From assembly GCA_040905145.1 (NCBI GenBank), contig JBBDSC010000201.1, positions 19,056 through 83,055 on the forward strand: 64,000 nt of DNA. Direction: 5' to 3'. Below the pieces are notes generated by a model. It was not told where the DNA came from. It did no database searches and worked only from the letters and a program-made list of their open reading frames with translations. Position 1 is the first letter of the stretch; the number at the start of each line of letters is the position of its first letter. The translations under genes and the position numbers were made by a program. This document shows positions 27,605-36,241 of the stretch, one piece after another. Source of the stretch: DATGMS01 sp040905145 (GTDB lineage: Bacteria > Bacteroidota > Bacteroidia > Cytophagales > Cyclobacteriaceae).

Positions 27605-28009
27605 CTTTTATTTCGGGAGTTCAAAAGTAATAATTTCAAAATTAACTTCCGTCCCGGTTCTTAATTATCGGTTATCGGTAATCAGTTAGTCGGTAATATT
27701 TATATATCCTTCTTTGTTCTTGACTCTTGATTCTTGGTTCCGTTATTAAACCAATTGTTGTTCTTTTTATAAAAATTGTTTTTTCAAAAACAAGATAATA
27801 AATAATCAGAAAATCAACTTGGAATTAAAATAGTTTCTTACTTTTGGTTACGTACCCGAAAGAAACGGCTTTAGCAGTAAAAAACTTTTGCAGTTAAAAT
27901 TTTTGTAGCATGGTTGAGTCCATTAACTTATAAGCTATTTGGAACAGGGGGAAATGAGGGTTGGGTAATTTTGTGAATGACCGGATCAATTAATCGAACA
28001 AAACCATAA
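27605..28009. other. Divergent regulatory region with short degenerate tandem words
   Basis: No gene in 405 bases between the divergent hydrolase and oxidoreductase genes. From about 27665 to 27740 there are imperfect repeats of CGGTTATCGGTAATC and of TCTTGACTCTTGATTCTTGG. A 22-base operator-like palindrome lies at 27841-27862. The last 150 bases, AT-rich, are presumably the promoter and leader of the oxidoreductase operon. Confidence 0.45.
27841..27862 (+). promoter_or_regulatory. Operator-like palindrome, copy 1
   Basis: The 22-base site, with core GGTTACGTACCCGAAAG at 27846-27862, is symmetric about ACGT in 9 of 11 positions per arm. It lies 148 bases before the oxidoreductase start. A close relative occurs at 55876 and a weaker one at 49966. 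Central-CG palindromes of this type are typical of LacI-family operators, and the operon downstream encodes one. Confidence 0.55.
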
Positions 28010-29023
28010 ATGATGAGAAATTTATTGAATAGAAGGGATTTTATAAAAACCACAGCGGCTACTGGCCTGGGTTTAAGTATTGCCGGATCTGTTTTTGCAG
28101 GAAATTACCGTCCCGAAACCGGGAAAAGGGTAGGGATAATAGGTTTGGACACTTCTCACAGCATAGCCTTCACCAAAGCCCTCAATGCTGACCAGCCGGC
28201 TCCTGAATTCAGGGGATACAAAGTAGTGGCTGCCTATCCTTATGGGAGTAAGGAAATAAGATCAAGTGCTGATAGAATTCCTGGATACATAGAAGACATG
28301 AAGAAGTTTGATGTGTCCATTGTGGGTTCCATACAGGAATTGTTGGAAGAAGTCGATGTGGTACTTTTGGAAACCAATGATGGCCGATTGCATTTGGAGC
28401 AGGCCTTGCAGGTGTTCAAAGCTGGCAAACGGATGTTCATAGATAAACCCATTGCGGCATCCCTTTCAGATGCAGTGGCCATCTTTGAAGCGTCCGAAAA
28501 ATATAACATACCCGTATTTTCTGCTTCTTCCCTTCGCTATATCAAGGGGGCTAATGATCTGGATAAGAGTACAGTTATAGGAGCAGATACCTATAGTCCA
28601 GCCACTTATGAAGAAAGTCATCCTGACCTTTTTTGGTACGGGGTGCATGGCGTGGAGTCCCTGTTTACGGTGATGGGAACAGGTTGTGAGGAGGTGGTAC
28701 GGATCACTACACCGGATACTGATGTGGTAGTTGGGACTTGGGAAGGGGGCCGTGTAGGCACTTTTCGCGGGACCCGTTCCGGCAAGTCAGGCTATGGCGG
28801 GACGGTACACACAGCGTCAGGCACCCTTCCGCTCGGCCCTTATGGTGGATACGAGCCTTTACTTGTGGAAATTATCAAGTATTTTGAAACGGGTCAGGTA
28901 CCGGTAAACCCTGAAGAAACATTGGAAATATTTGCCTTTATGGAAGCAGCAGATGAAAGCAAACGGAATGGAGGATCTCCTGTAAATATGCAGGAGGTAC
29001 TGAAACGGGCAAAATCCACATGA
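28010..29023 (+). CDS. Gfo/Idh/MocA-family oxidoreductase with RR-type export signal
   Basis: 337 residues. The N-terminus has LNRRDFIKTTAATGLGLSIA, a Tat-type twin-arginine signal. A Rossmann fold follows with VGIIGLDTSHS near 41 (nucleotide-binding loop), VDVVLLETNDGRLHLEQA near 117, where the family has its conserved H, and MFIDKPIAA near 143, the EKP-like motif with catalytic Lys. The C-terminal alpha/beta domain binds the sugar. Such proteins oxidise or isomerise sugars with NAD(P). It is the first gene of the operon ending with the LacI regulator. EKP is DKP here, a mild deviation. Confidence 0.88.
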   Translation: MMRNLLNRRDFIKTTAATGLGLSIAGSVFAGNYRPETGKRVGIIGLDTSHSIAFTKALNADQPAPEFRGYKVVAAYPYGSKEIRSSADRIPGYIEDMKKFDVSIVGSIQELLEEVDVVLLETNDGRLHLEQALQVFKAGKRMFIDKPIAASLSDAVAIFEASEKYNIPVFSASSLRYIKGANDLDKSTVIGADTYSPATYEESHPDLFWYGVHGVESLFTVMGTGCEEVVRITTPDTDVVVGTWEGGRVGTFRGTRSGKSGYGGTVHTASGTLPLGPYGGYEPLLVEIIKYFETGQVPVNPEETLEIFAFMEAADESKRNGGSPVNMQEVLKRAKST

Positions 29024-29039
29024 TTTTCTGAAATCTGAA

Positions 29040-29104
29040 AAACCTTCCAGGTCTTGTTGAGGGTCAGCTTTGTTCCAAATTTCATAGTAAGACCTGGAAG
29101 GTTT
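29040..29104. repeat. Palindromic repeat (CCTTCCAGGT family), copy 1
   Basis: Perfect 16-base inverted repeat with arms 29040-29055 and 29089-29104, AAACCTTCCAGGTCTT and its complement, enclosing 33 bases. It lies directly after the oxidoreductase stop. The same core occurs at 39641-39673. It can fold as a hairpin and may attenuate transcription into the transporter gene. Confidence 0.7.
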
Positions 29105-29138
29105 AATCCATTGAGTATTCACCCTACCCAACCACAAT

Positions 29139-30365
29139 TTGAGCATAAAGAACAGTAAAAGCATCTGGTCCGGAACAAAGAAATGGTGGCTTTCATTGGG
29201 TCCCAGCATCATCACCGCTGCACTGGTTTTTGGACCGGGAAGCCTTACCCTCACGTCCAAGCTTGGAAGTTTATATGGATACAATCTGTTATGGGTTTTG
29301 ATAGTTGCAACAATCCTAATGATAACGTTCACCGGAATGGGAGCGAGAATTGGCATAGCTACCAACCAATCTTTACTCCATACCTTCAAGGACAAATGGG
29401 GTAAATGGGCTTCCATCCTTACTGGTTTGGGAATATTTTTTATTACCGCTTCTTTTCAAGCGGGTAATTCCATCGGCGCAGGGATCTCTTTTGCTGAGTC
29501 CTTTCAAACTTCTGCCATACCTTGGATCATCCTGATCTCATTATCGGCCATCTCGCTTCTGTTTTTCAAATCATTTTATAAGGTTCTGGAAAAGGTGATG
29601 ATCCTAATGGTAAGCCTGATGTTGGTGTCTTTCTTATTTACCTTATTGGTGGCCCAACCTGATTTTAGCCAGATATTGGCAGGATTGGTCCCCACTGTTC
29701 CCCCTGGTGCCCTGATTTTGGTGATTGCGATGGTGGCTTCCAGCTTTTCCATAGCAGGGGCCTTTTATCAATCTTACTTGGTACAGGAAAAGGGTTGGCA
29801 AAGGGACGAGGTGAAAAAAGTCAAAAGGGAAAGCTTCTCTGGGATTTTGATTTTGGGCATTATTTCCAGTATGATTCTTGTCAGCTCCGGGGCTATTTTA
29901 CATCCGCAGGGAATCCAGGTGAATGCGGCCACGGACATGGGTAAAGCCTTGGAACCTCTTTACGGAAGTTGGGCGACAGGCGTTTTCATGTTGGGGCTGT
30001 TTGGCGCCTCCTTTTCCTCTCTTATCGGTAATGCAACCATAGGAGGGGCTTTATTTGCTGATGCCTTGTCCCTAGGCAGGGACCTTAACAGCAAACCTGT
30101 TAAACTTCTGATTATGCTGGTCATCTTCATTGGGGCATTTGTTGCCATAGCATTTGGGGAATTGCCATTAGAACTCATTGTTTTTGCACAAGGGGTGACT
30201 ATTTTTGTAGTGCCCTTTATTGGTTTAGGGATACTCCTAATAGCCAACAACGAACGCATCATGGGGGATTTGGTCAATAGGGTTCCCTCGAAAGTTACTG
30301 CGATTATAGGATTGATCGTGCTGGTTTTATTGGCAGCAAGCAGTTTCTACAATCTTTTTTTATAA
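29139..30365 (+). CDS. Nramp-family-like transporter lacking the canonical metal-binding motifs
   Basis: 408 residues with about 11 hydrophobic helices in the Nramp order. The first helix has ALVFGPGSLTL where metal transporters have DPGN, and the sixth has FSIAGAFYQSYLVQ where they have MPHN-x-YLHS. The Asp and Met ligands for Mn or Fe are therefore missing, while GPG and YLVQ remain. Its substrate is therefore probably not a divalent metal. It sits inside a sugar-acid style operon, which points to an organic solute, by inference only. The start is TTG at 29139, since no ATG precedes the first helix; confidence in the start is low. Confidence 0.82.
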   Translation: MSIKNSKSIWSGTKKWWLSLGPSIITAALVFGPGSLTLTSKLGSLYGYNLLWVLIVATILMITFTGMGARIGIATNQSLLHTFKDKWGKWASILTGLGIFFITASFQAGNSIGAGISFAESFQTSAIPWIILISLSAISLLFFKSFYKVLEKVMILMVSLMLVSFLFTLLVAQPDFSQILAGLVPTVPPGALILVIAMVASSFSIAGAFYQSYLVQEKGWQRDEVKKVKRESFSGILILGIISSMILVSSGAILHPQGIQVNAATDMGKALEPLYGSWATGVFMLGLFGASFSSLIGNATIGGALFADALSLGRDLNSKPVKLLIMLVIFIGAFVAIAFGELPLELIVFAQGVTIFVVPFIGLGILLIANNERIMGDLVNRVPSKVTAIIGLIVLVLLAASSFYNLFL

Positions 30366-30387
30366 CAAGATATTTGGTAGCATATAA

Positions 30388-31407
30388 ATGATGGATTCAA
30401 TAGAAGAATTGGAAAACAAACTCTCCACTCCTTCAAGAGAACTGGTGAAGGAAATCGCACAGATAAAGGGGGATATTTTGATATTGGGAGTAGGGGGGAA
30501 AATGGGCCCCAGTCTTGCAAAGTTGGCGATTCGTGCTGTGAAGGAAGCCGGCATCAATAAAAGGGTAATCGGTGTTTCACGGTTTTCGGAACAAGGACTG
30601 CGGCAGGAACTGGAAAGCTATGGCGTTGAAACCATTGCCATAGATCTTTTGGACGATGAGGAGTTGCAATCTTTACCCGATTCGGAAAATGTTATTTATA
30701 TGGCAGGTAAAAAATTTGGTACGACAGGCCAGGAACATTTTACCTGGGCCATGAACACTTATTTACCGGGGAGGGTAGGGGAAAAATTCAGAAATTCCCG
30801 TATAGTGGTGTTTTCTTCCGGAAATATTTATCCTTTTGTTTCCCCTGGTTCTGGTGGGGCAAGTGAGGAGGTATACCCTGATCCAAAAGGTGAATATGCA
30901 CAGTCCTGTTTGGGCAGGGAAAGGATATTCCAGTATTTTTCCCATAAATACCAGATTCCAATGTTGATTTACCGCTTAAATTATGCCGTGGATATGCGTT
31001 ATGGCAATCTTCTTGAAATCGCCCAAATGGTGCGGGAAGAAAGGCAGATCGACCTGACCAATGGGCACATGAACGTAATCTGGCAGGGTGATGCCAATGA
31101 GATCGCCCTCAGGTCTCTGCTGATTTGCGAGTCTCCCGCAAAAATATTGAACGTGACGGGGCCGGAAATCATCTCTATTCGATGGGTGGCCAACGAGTTG
31201 GGGAAATTACTGAATAAAACGCCAAAATTTATCAATCAGGAGAAACCGGACATTTTATTGAACAATGCCTCGCAATGTCATCGGCTATTTGGCTATCCCA
31301 AGGTTTCACTAAAAGAAATGATCGAGATGACCGCCAATTGGGTGGCACGCGGTGGGGAAACTCTCAACAAGCCCACGCATTTTCAGGAAAGGTCAGGGAA
31401 GTTCTAA
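30388..31407 (+). CDS. NAD-dependent epimerase/dehydratase family protein
   Basis: 339 residues of the extended SDR fold. The dinucleotide loop is ILGVGGKMGPSLAKLA near 35 (GxxGxxG). The catalytic Ser lies in VVFSSGNIYPF near 144. The usual YxxxK is not clear: the nearest match is GEYAQSCLGRERIF near 172, with Tyr but Arg or Gly where Lys is expected, so activity may be altered. The start has two Mets, the first at 30388. It is 22 bases after the Nramp-like gene and overlaps the next frame only if the far upstream start of that gene is used. It is probably an epimerase or dehydratase of a sugar acid. Confidence 0.8.
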   Translation: MMDSIEELENKLSTPSRELVKEIAQIKGDILILGVGGKMGPSLAKLAIRAVKEAGINKRVIGVSRFSEQGLRQELESYGVETIAIDLLDDEELQSLPDSENVIYMAGKKFGTTGQEHFTWAMNTYLPGRVGEKFRNSRIVVFSSGNIYPFVSPGSGGASEEVYPDPKGEYAQSCLGRERIFQYFSHKYQIPMLIYRLNYAVDMRYGNLLEIAQMVREERQIDLTNGHMNVIWQGDANEIALRSLLICESPAKILNVTGPEIISIRWVANELGKLLNKTPKFINQEKPDILLNNASQCHRLFGYPKVSLKEMIEMTANWVARGGETLNKPTHFQERSGKF

Positions 31408-31423
31408 TGTTGAAAGTTATATA

Positions 31424-32479
31424 ATGAAGGTATTAAAAGCTGAAATAAAGGATTCCTTGCACAAAGGGGCAGTTATCCCCGCCCATCCCCTGGCATTGAA
31501 TGAAAAAAGGGAATTGGATGAAGATAGGCAACGGGCATTGACACGCTATTATTTGGCCAGTGGAGCGGGAGGTATAGCTGTCGGAGTGCATACCACCCAA
31601 TTTGAAATCAGGGATAAAGGAACGGACCTACTAGAGCCGGTATTGCAATTAGCTATAGAGGAAATAGAAAAGACCAATCTTTCACGTCCTTTTATCAAAG
31701 TAGCAGGGATAGTTGGATCTACAGAACAAGCGGTTCGTGAAGCAGAGCTGGCAAGTAGTCTCGGCTATGACCTGGGTCTTTTGAGTGCAGGGGGATTAAA
31801 CCATCTTTGCGAAAAGGAATTGATCAAAAGAGCAGAACGTATAGCAGAGATCCTCCCTGTTTTTGGATTTTATCTGCAGCCCGCAGTGGGGGGGAGATTG
31901 TTGAGCTTTGATTTTTGGAGGAATTTTGCTGAAATACCCAATGTACAGGCGATAAAAATGGCGCCATTCAACCGGTATCAATCTTTGGATGTGGTAAGAG
32001 GAGTTTCTTATTCTTCGCGCTATAAAGACATTGCTTTATACACAGGAAACGATGACAATATCATACCCGATTTATTGACTACTTATCGGTTTAATGTGGA
32101 GGGGGAAATAAGGGAAAAGACTATAGTAGGCGGCCTATTGGGCCACTGGGCGGTATGGACACAAAAAGCTGTACAGCTTCTGGAAGAGGTGAAGAAATGC
32201 AAAAGAGAAGGAAATGCTACACTGTTGAACGAACTATTGACACGCGGGATTGAGGTAACAGATGCCAATGCCGTTATTTTCGATGTGAAGCATGATTTCC
32301 ACGGCTGCATTCCCGGTATACATGAAATATTACGCAGACAGGGTCTTTTGGAAGGCAGATGGTGTTTAAATCCAAAAGAAGAACTTTCCCCAGGACAAAT
32401 GGAAGAAATCGATAGGCTATACGCCAGTTATCCGCACTTAAATGATGACGAATTTGTAAATGCGCACTTGACAGGATAA
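31424..32479 (+). CDS. Dihydrodipicolinate synthase/KDPG-aldolase family protein
   Basis: 351 residues from the ATG at 31424; the open frame reaches back to 31352, but the extra residues overlap the epimerase gene and have no family character. It is a DapA-superfamily TIM barrel with the Schiff-base Lys178 in AIKMAPF and Tyr150 in FGFYLQP. The N-terminal VIPAHPLALNEKRELD is typical of members that act on 2-keto-3-deoxy sugar acids and not on lysine synthesis. With the Gfo/Idh and epimerase genes it suggests a catabolic route for a sugar acid. The C-terminus is longer than in DapA. Confidence 0.83.
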   Translation: MKVLKAEIKDSLHKGAVIPAHPLALNEKRELDEDRQRALTRYYLASGAGGIAVGVHTTQFEIRDKGTDLLEPVLQLAIEEIEKTNLSRPFIKVAGIVGSTEQAVREAELASSLGYDLGLLSAGGLNHLCEKELIKRAERIAEILPVFGFYLQPAVGGRLLSFDFWRNFAEIPNVQAIKMAPFNRYQSLDVVRGVSYSSRYKDIALYTGNDDNIIPDLLTTYRFNVEGEIREKTIVGGLLGHWAVWTQKAVQLLEEVKKCKREGNATLLNELLTRGIEVTDANAVIFDVKHDFHGCIPGIHEILRRQGLLEGRWCLNPKEELSPGQMEEIDRLYASYPHLNDDEFVNAHLTG

Positions 32480-32685
32480 GCCATTAAAAGCAGTGTTTTG
32501 AGGTGTTAATAAATTACCCGAGGGACAGTTAGGCCAGTTCTTCAACACTAAGGTGTCTTTAGGGCCGTAAATGGATAATGAAGATACTAAAGTATATGCC
32601 ACAGGAATAAAGGGGCTGAAGATCATAGCCGATCTTTATCAAAAAGATTAAACATCTTTCTGAATAATAAATTAAGAGTGGCATT

Positions 32686-33747
32686 TTGAATATGAAAAAA
32701 GAGGATAAGATAATAGGGGTAAAGGAAATTGCCAAGAGAGCCAATGTTTCCATTGCTACTGTGGACAGGGTGATTCATAACAGATCCGGGGTCTCCCCAA
32801 AAACCAAGAGCAAGATTGAAGCGATAATTAAGGAACTTAACTATCAGCCCAACATCCTGGCCAGTAGGCTGGCGTCAGGGAAGGTTTTTACTATAGCGGT
32901 CCTTATACCCAAGGGATCAGAGGAAACGGATTTCTGGGATGCTCCTTTAAGAGGGATCCGACGTGCCGAATCAGAAATAAAACAATATGGAATTAGAATT
33001 GAAACCTTTCTTTTTGATTTAAATGATAGGGAATCCTTTACCCAACAGGGAAAGCTGATTCACGAAAAAAGAATTGACGGGGTATTATTGTCCCCATCAT
33101 TTATTGAGGAATCCATTGAATTTGTGAAAATTTGCCGAAACCGGAACATTCCTTTTGTCTTTATTGATACGAACATCAAAGAAAACAGTAGCTTGTCCTA
33201 CATAGGGCCCCACTTGTTCCAAAGTGGATATCTTGGTGCAAAATTATGTACTTTTGGGCTTCATGACGGTAATAAGGTCATGATGGTAAATATTTCAAAG
33301 GAAATTAACAATTATAATTATACCCAGATCGAAGAAGGATTCAAGTCCTATTATAAGGACCATAAAAAGGAAAAGGAAATCGTTCGCCTGGATATTCAGC
33401 AATCCGATTATTTGTCAGTGGCAAAAAGAATTTCCAAAGCCTTTAAGGATCATCCTGATATTGGTGTCATTTTTGTTCCCAATTCCAGGGTCTTTTCTGT
33501 CGCCCGGTACTTGGAAGAATATCATATTAAAAAGGTGCATTTAATTGGTTATGATTTTCTGAGAGGAAATGTGGAATATCTTAAAAAAGGCACTATTGAT
33601 TTTTTGATTTGCCACAAACCTAAAGAGCAAGGCTATAAAGGAATCATGTCCTTGTATCACCATTTGGCCTTATCCTTACCTATTGAAAAGATTTATTTTA
33701 TGCCAATAGATATCATTACAAAGGAAAACCAGGAATTTTATCGGTAA
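32686..33747 (+). CDS. LacI-family transcriptional regulator
   Basis: 353 residues. The N-terminal helix-turn-helix is KEIAKRANVSIATVDRVIHN (about 13-32), followed by the hinge helix PNILASRLASGK near 56. The periplasmic-binding-protein-like sensor domain follows (AVLIPKGSEETDFW onwards). The hinge has SRLASG in place of the usual ARxLRxxxT. The gene ends the operon and is the best candidate to bind the ACGT-centred palindromes found at 27841, 49966 and 55876. The effector is not predictable; a sugar or sugar acid is likely. Confidence 0.9.
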   Translation: MNMKKEDKIIGVKEIAKRANVSIATVDRVIHNRSGVSPKTKSKIEAIIKELNYQPNILASRLASGKVFTIAVLIPKGSEETDFWDAPLRGIRRAESEIKQYGIRIETFLFDLNDRESFTQQGKLIHEKRIDGVLLSPSFIEESIEFVKICRNRNIPFVFIDTNIKENSSLSYIGPHLFQSGYLGAKLCTFGLHDGNKVMMVNISKEINNYNYTQIEEGFKSYYKDHKKEKEIVRLDIQQSDYLSVAKRISKAFKDHPDIGVIFVPNSRVFSVARYLEEYHIKKVHLIGYDFLRGNVEYLKKGTIDFLICHKPKEQGYKGIMSLYHHLALSLPIEKIYFMPIDIITKENQEFYR

Positions 33748-33897
33748 TAAACTGGATGCCGGAAAGACAAACGAACAATGAAATACAATCCCAATATTCA
33801 TCACCGTAGGTCTATTCGTTTAAAGGATACGATTCGCAGGCGGGTGCGTATTTCATTACATATATTCGAGGCGTAAAAACATTAAATTGGACAGAAT

Positions 33898-34332
33898 TTA
33901 AGGCAAAAAGGGATAGGTGCTTTTGATAGATACATACTTTGAAAAATCTTTAGCTAATGGGTTCAAAACGACATTAACCTTGCAAGGGTCCGCTACCGAT
34001 GGAACAAAGAAACCCAGTTTTTCCACTAAAGATGAATTTTCTGCCCCTATATTTTTAGAAACATGGGTAGGAGGTGTTTCGTCCCAACCTTCAGGGATTT
34101 TAGGTGAAATTAGGTAATTATCAGCTATTTCAATTTCGTATACGCTATAATCCTTTAATAAAGTAAGGGGACGTTGACGTGCCAATTCAGCCTTGGCGAG
34201 TGCTAAACTTTCTGAAGCATAAACCGCACGAATTCCTTTGGGGTTCCATCGTCCACCGCGCAGAGATGAACCTACGCCGTCCAAAGGATTATGATCTGGT
34301 GGATATGTTTTACATATCCGGTATACGATCAT
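33898..34332 (-). CDS. RES-domain toxin
   Basis: 144 residues of the RES family, which in characterised members degrades NAD. Family residues are visible: YRICK at the start, GGRWNPKG near 27, AVYASESLALAKAE near 36, and FFVPSVADPCKVNVVLNP near 108, giving the conserved Arg, Tyr, Glu, Ser and Asn positions. Its ATG overlaps the stop of the antitoxin gene by four bases (ATGA), the usual coupled order in these pairs. It appears intact. Confidence 0.9.
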   Translation of the reverse strand: MIVYRICKTYPPDHNPLDGVGSSLRGGRWNPKGIRAVYASESLALAKAELARQRPLTLLKDYSVYEIEIADNYLISPKIPEGWDETPPTHVSKNIGAENSSLVEKLGFFVPSVADPCKVNVVLNPLAKDFSKYVSIKSTYPFLP

Positions 34333-34700
34333 GAGGGCAAACCATATTTAATGGCAGCAAGCAGGTCCAAAACCTGTGAAATGCCTTTGGAATGGTTCAA
34401 TAACTCCAAAGGTTTTTTGTACCCCAAAGCAGGGGCTTTAAAATCCAGCCACTGTTGAAAATCATCGGTATTTCCGAATACTTCTTTACCCTCCTGAACA
34501 ACTTCTTGAAGCATTTTAATGCGGTCAATCTCTAAATGGTTAAATGTGGAGGCCCTGGATAACTTCCGATACAATGTCCTGGGGTTGACGGAGATGAACA
34601 ACGCTGCCTTATCTTCTGAAATGTCGAAAGCATGAATAACATTTCGGAATACTTCAGCATATCGATCGGACTCTTCACGAGGGGGTCTTGTTTTTGGCAT
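34329..34700 (-). CDS. Xre/MbcA/ParS-type antitoxin (DUF2384)
   Basis: 123 residues. The N-terminal part carries a Xre-like helix-turn-helix (AALFISVNPRTLYRKLS near 38), and the C-terminal DUF2384 domain includes EVFGNTDDFQQWLDFKAPAL near 72 and PLELLNHSKGISQVLDLL near 95. It neutralises the RES toxin encoded next to it and probably represses the pair. The motif GYKKPLELL is typical of antitoxins that cap the toxin active site. The pair is flanked by two sugar-degradation loci. Confidence 0.9.
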   Translation of the reverse strand: MPKTRPPREESDRYAEVFRNVIHAFDISEDKAALFISVNPRTLYRKLSRASTFNHLEIDRIKMLQEVVQEGKEVFGNTDDFQQWLDFKAPALGYKKPLELLNHSKGISQVLDLLAAIKYGLPS

Positions 34701-34854
34701 AACGTCTTAATTTTTTGACAAAATACAAAGTATTAAGGAAAAACAAAAATAAATATAAGGATAGTTCCCTCCATAAACGGGCCCAAAATGATTTACCAAA
34801 AACCTAATCAGCCTTCGAACCTTGATTTCTCCTTCTCAATGATGAAATCAACCC

Positions 34855-36177
34855 TTATCTTGGCACCAGCCCCATAACCTTCAGGTCATAATCACGGTAG
34901 GTAGTGTACCTTCCTTTCAGCCACAGGACCACTTCCTTCTGTTGATGGTCCAGTACAATAGGACGGATGTTATCCTGGCCCGAATTTTTAGTGATGGCTT
35001 TCCATTTCCAGGTAGCCCCCTGGTCTTTGGTGGTTCCCCGGAAAATTTCATACCGTTGACTTCCATTGGTCTTCAGTGGTTTACCGGTTTTGGGATGGAC
35101 ATTGGCCGAAATATATACCACGTTGGGATCATTGGGATGTAGAGTGACCAAGCCCGTATATTCATTCTCACCAGCATATAACCTGGTTCCAGCATAGGCA
35201 ATTTCGTATTCATTCCATTGGTCACCATCCCAACGGGCATAATGATAACGGTGGTCAAAACCCCCATTTTCCGTATGGATCGTTTCTCCCAGCGCAATGG
35301 GGTCCTTGGCAACGGAGAAGGCAATATAAGGATGTCCATCTCCGTCAAGTTCAATATCACTGGTCCAGGCAACATCTGCCCTTGTTTCCTTGTTCCCATC
35401 AAAAACCATGGTAAAACTTTGGGGACTAAGGCTGCTGACCGTGTCCGTACTTACATGGCCTATTTGATAGCCGTCGGATTGATAAACAAAGCCATCTTGG
35501 ATATACCCATGATAAATGCTGTTGTTATAGTGTCTGGGGTGTTCTTCGGTGGTGATAAAATGGATCCGTTTGACGTTGTCCGATGCATATTTTAAGTAAG
35601 GTCTGCCCTCAAACGCAAACAATTGACCTCCATACGTCCAGGTATTTCCATTATTATCAGAAATCATGTAATTGGGGTTTCTTCCAATGCCACGGTGGTA
35701 ATTATAAGTGGTTCCTGTTTTGGCAAGGCGGTAAACATTGGAATAGGTGACTTTTCCACCCACATCGACAGTCTTTTCCATCTCCCATTGGGAGATATCA
35801 CCAGGATTAGTGGAAATACGGTACCTCATCATTTGATCAATACCATGTCCGGCATATACACTCAGATATCTTCCATCTGGACGGACCAGTAGGGCCCCAA
35901 CATTATGGTCATCAAGTGGGAAGGAATAATCGTTCAACACGGAAGTTTGCTGTTCGCCTGTTTTCAGGTTATAGCTCGAAACGGTGTTGACGCTGTCGGA
36001 GGTGACTCCGGAAAAAATCACTTGGTCTCCATCGATAACCGCCCTTTCATCCTGGTACCAGCACCAGCCGGAGTTGTCGTCCAATTGCACAATCTTTTGT
36101 GTTTGACAGGAATAGAAGACCATGGAGGCAAAGAAAACTACGGCAAAAAAGGAATTTATAGGTTTTACTTTGTTCAT
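34855..36177 (-). CDS. BNR_4 beta-propeller protein (possible ulvan-lyase-like enzyme)
   Basis: 440 residues. The lipoprotein signal ends in VFYSC (Cys24). A BNR_4-type seven-bladed propeller follows, recognised from SGWCWYQDERAVID near 38, DDHNVGALLVRPDG near 90, TYNYHRGIGRNPNYM near 155 and repeated SDNNGNTW/TKDQGATW Asp-box blades. PL24 ulvan lyases have this fold and use a His/Tyr pair for elimination. The HN and YH positions are compatible, but many BNR_4 proteins have no shown activity. It belongs to the minus-strand run with the ceramidase-esterase fusion, about 65 bases downstream of it. Confidence 0.72.
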   Translation of the reverse strand: MNKVKPINSFFAVVFFASMVFYSCQTQKIVQLDDNSGWCWYQDERAVIDGDQVIFSGVTSDSVNTVSSYNLKTGEQQTSVLNDYSFPLDDHNVGALLVRPDGRYLSVYAGHGIDQMMRYRISTNPGDISQWEMEKTVDVGGKVTYSNVYRLAKTGTTYNYHRGIGRNPNYMISDNNGNTWTYGGQLFAFEGRPYLKYASDNVKRIHFITTEEHPRHYNNSIYHGYIQDGFVYQSDGYQIGHVSTDTVSSLSPQSFTMVFDGNKETRADVAWTSDIELDGDGHPYIAFSVAKDPIALGETIHTENGGFDHRYHYARWDGDQWNEYEIAYAGTRLYAGENEYTGLVTLHPNDPNVVYISANVHPKTGKPLKTNGSQRYEIFRGTTKDQGATWKWKAITKNSGQDNIRPIVLDHQQKEVVLWLKGRYTTYRDYDLKVMGLVPR

Positions 36178-36241
36178 GGGTCATGACTTTTGGACGCTGT
36201 AATGTAGGTTTATGACAAGAATGATCAAAGTTTTCGTCTAT

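Noticed and set aside
31352..31423. Upstream start of the DHDPS-like gene
   Set aside because: The extra residues overlap the epimerase gene and lack family character.
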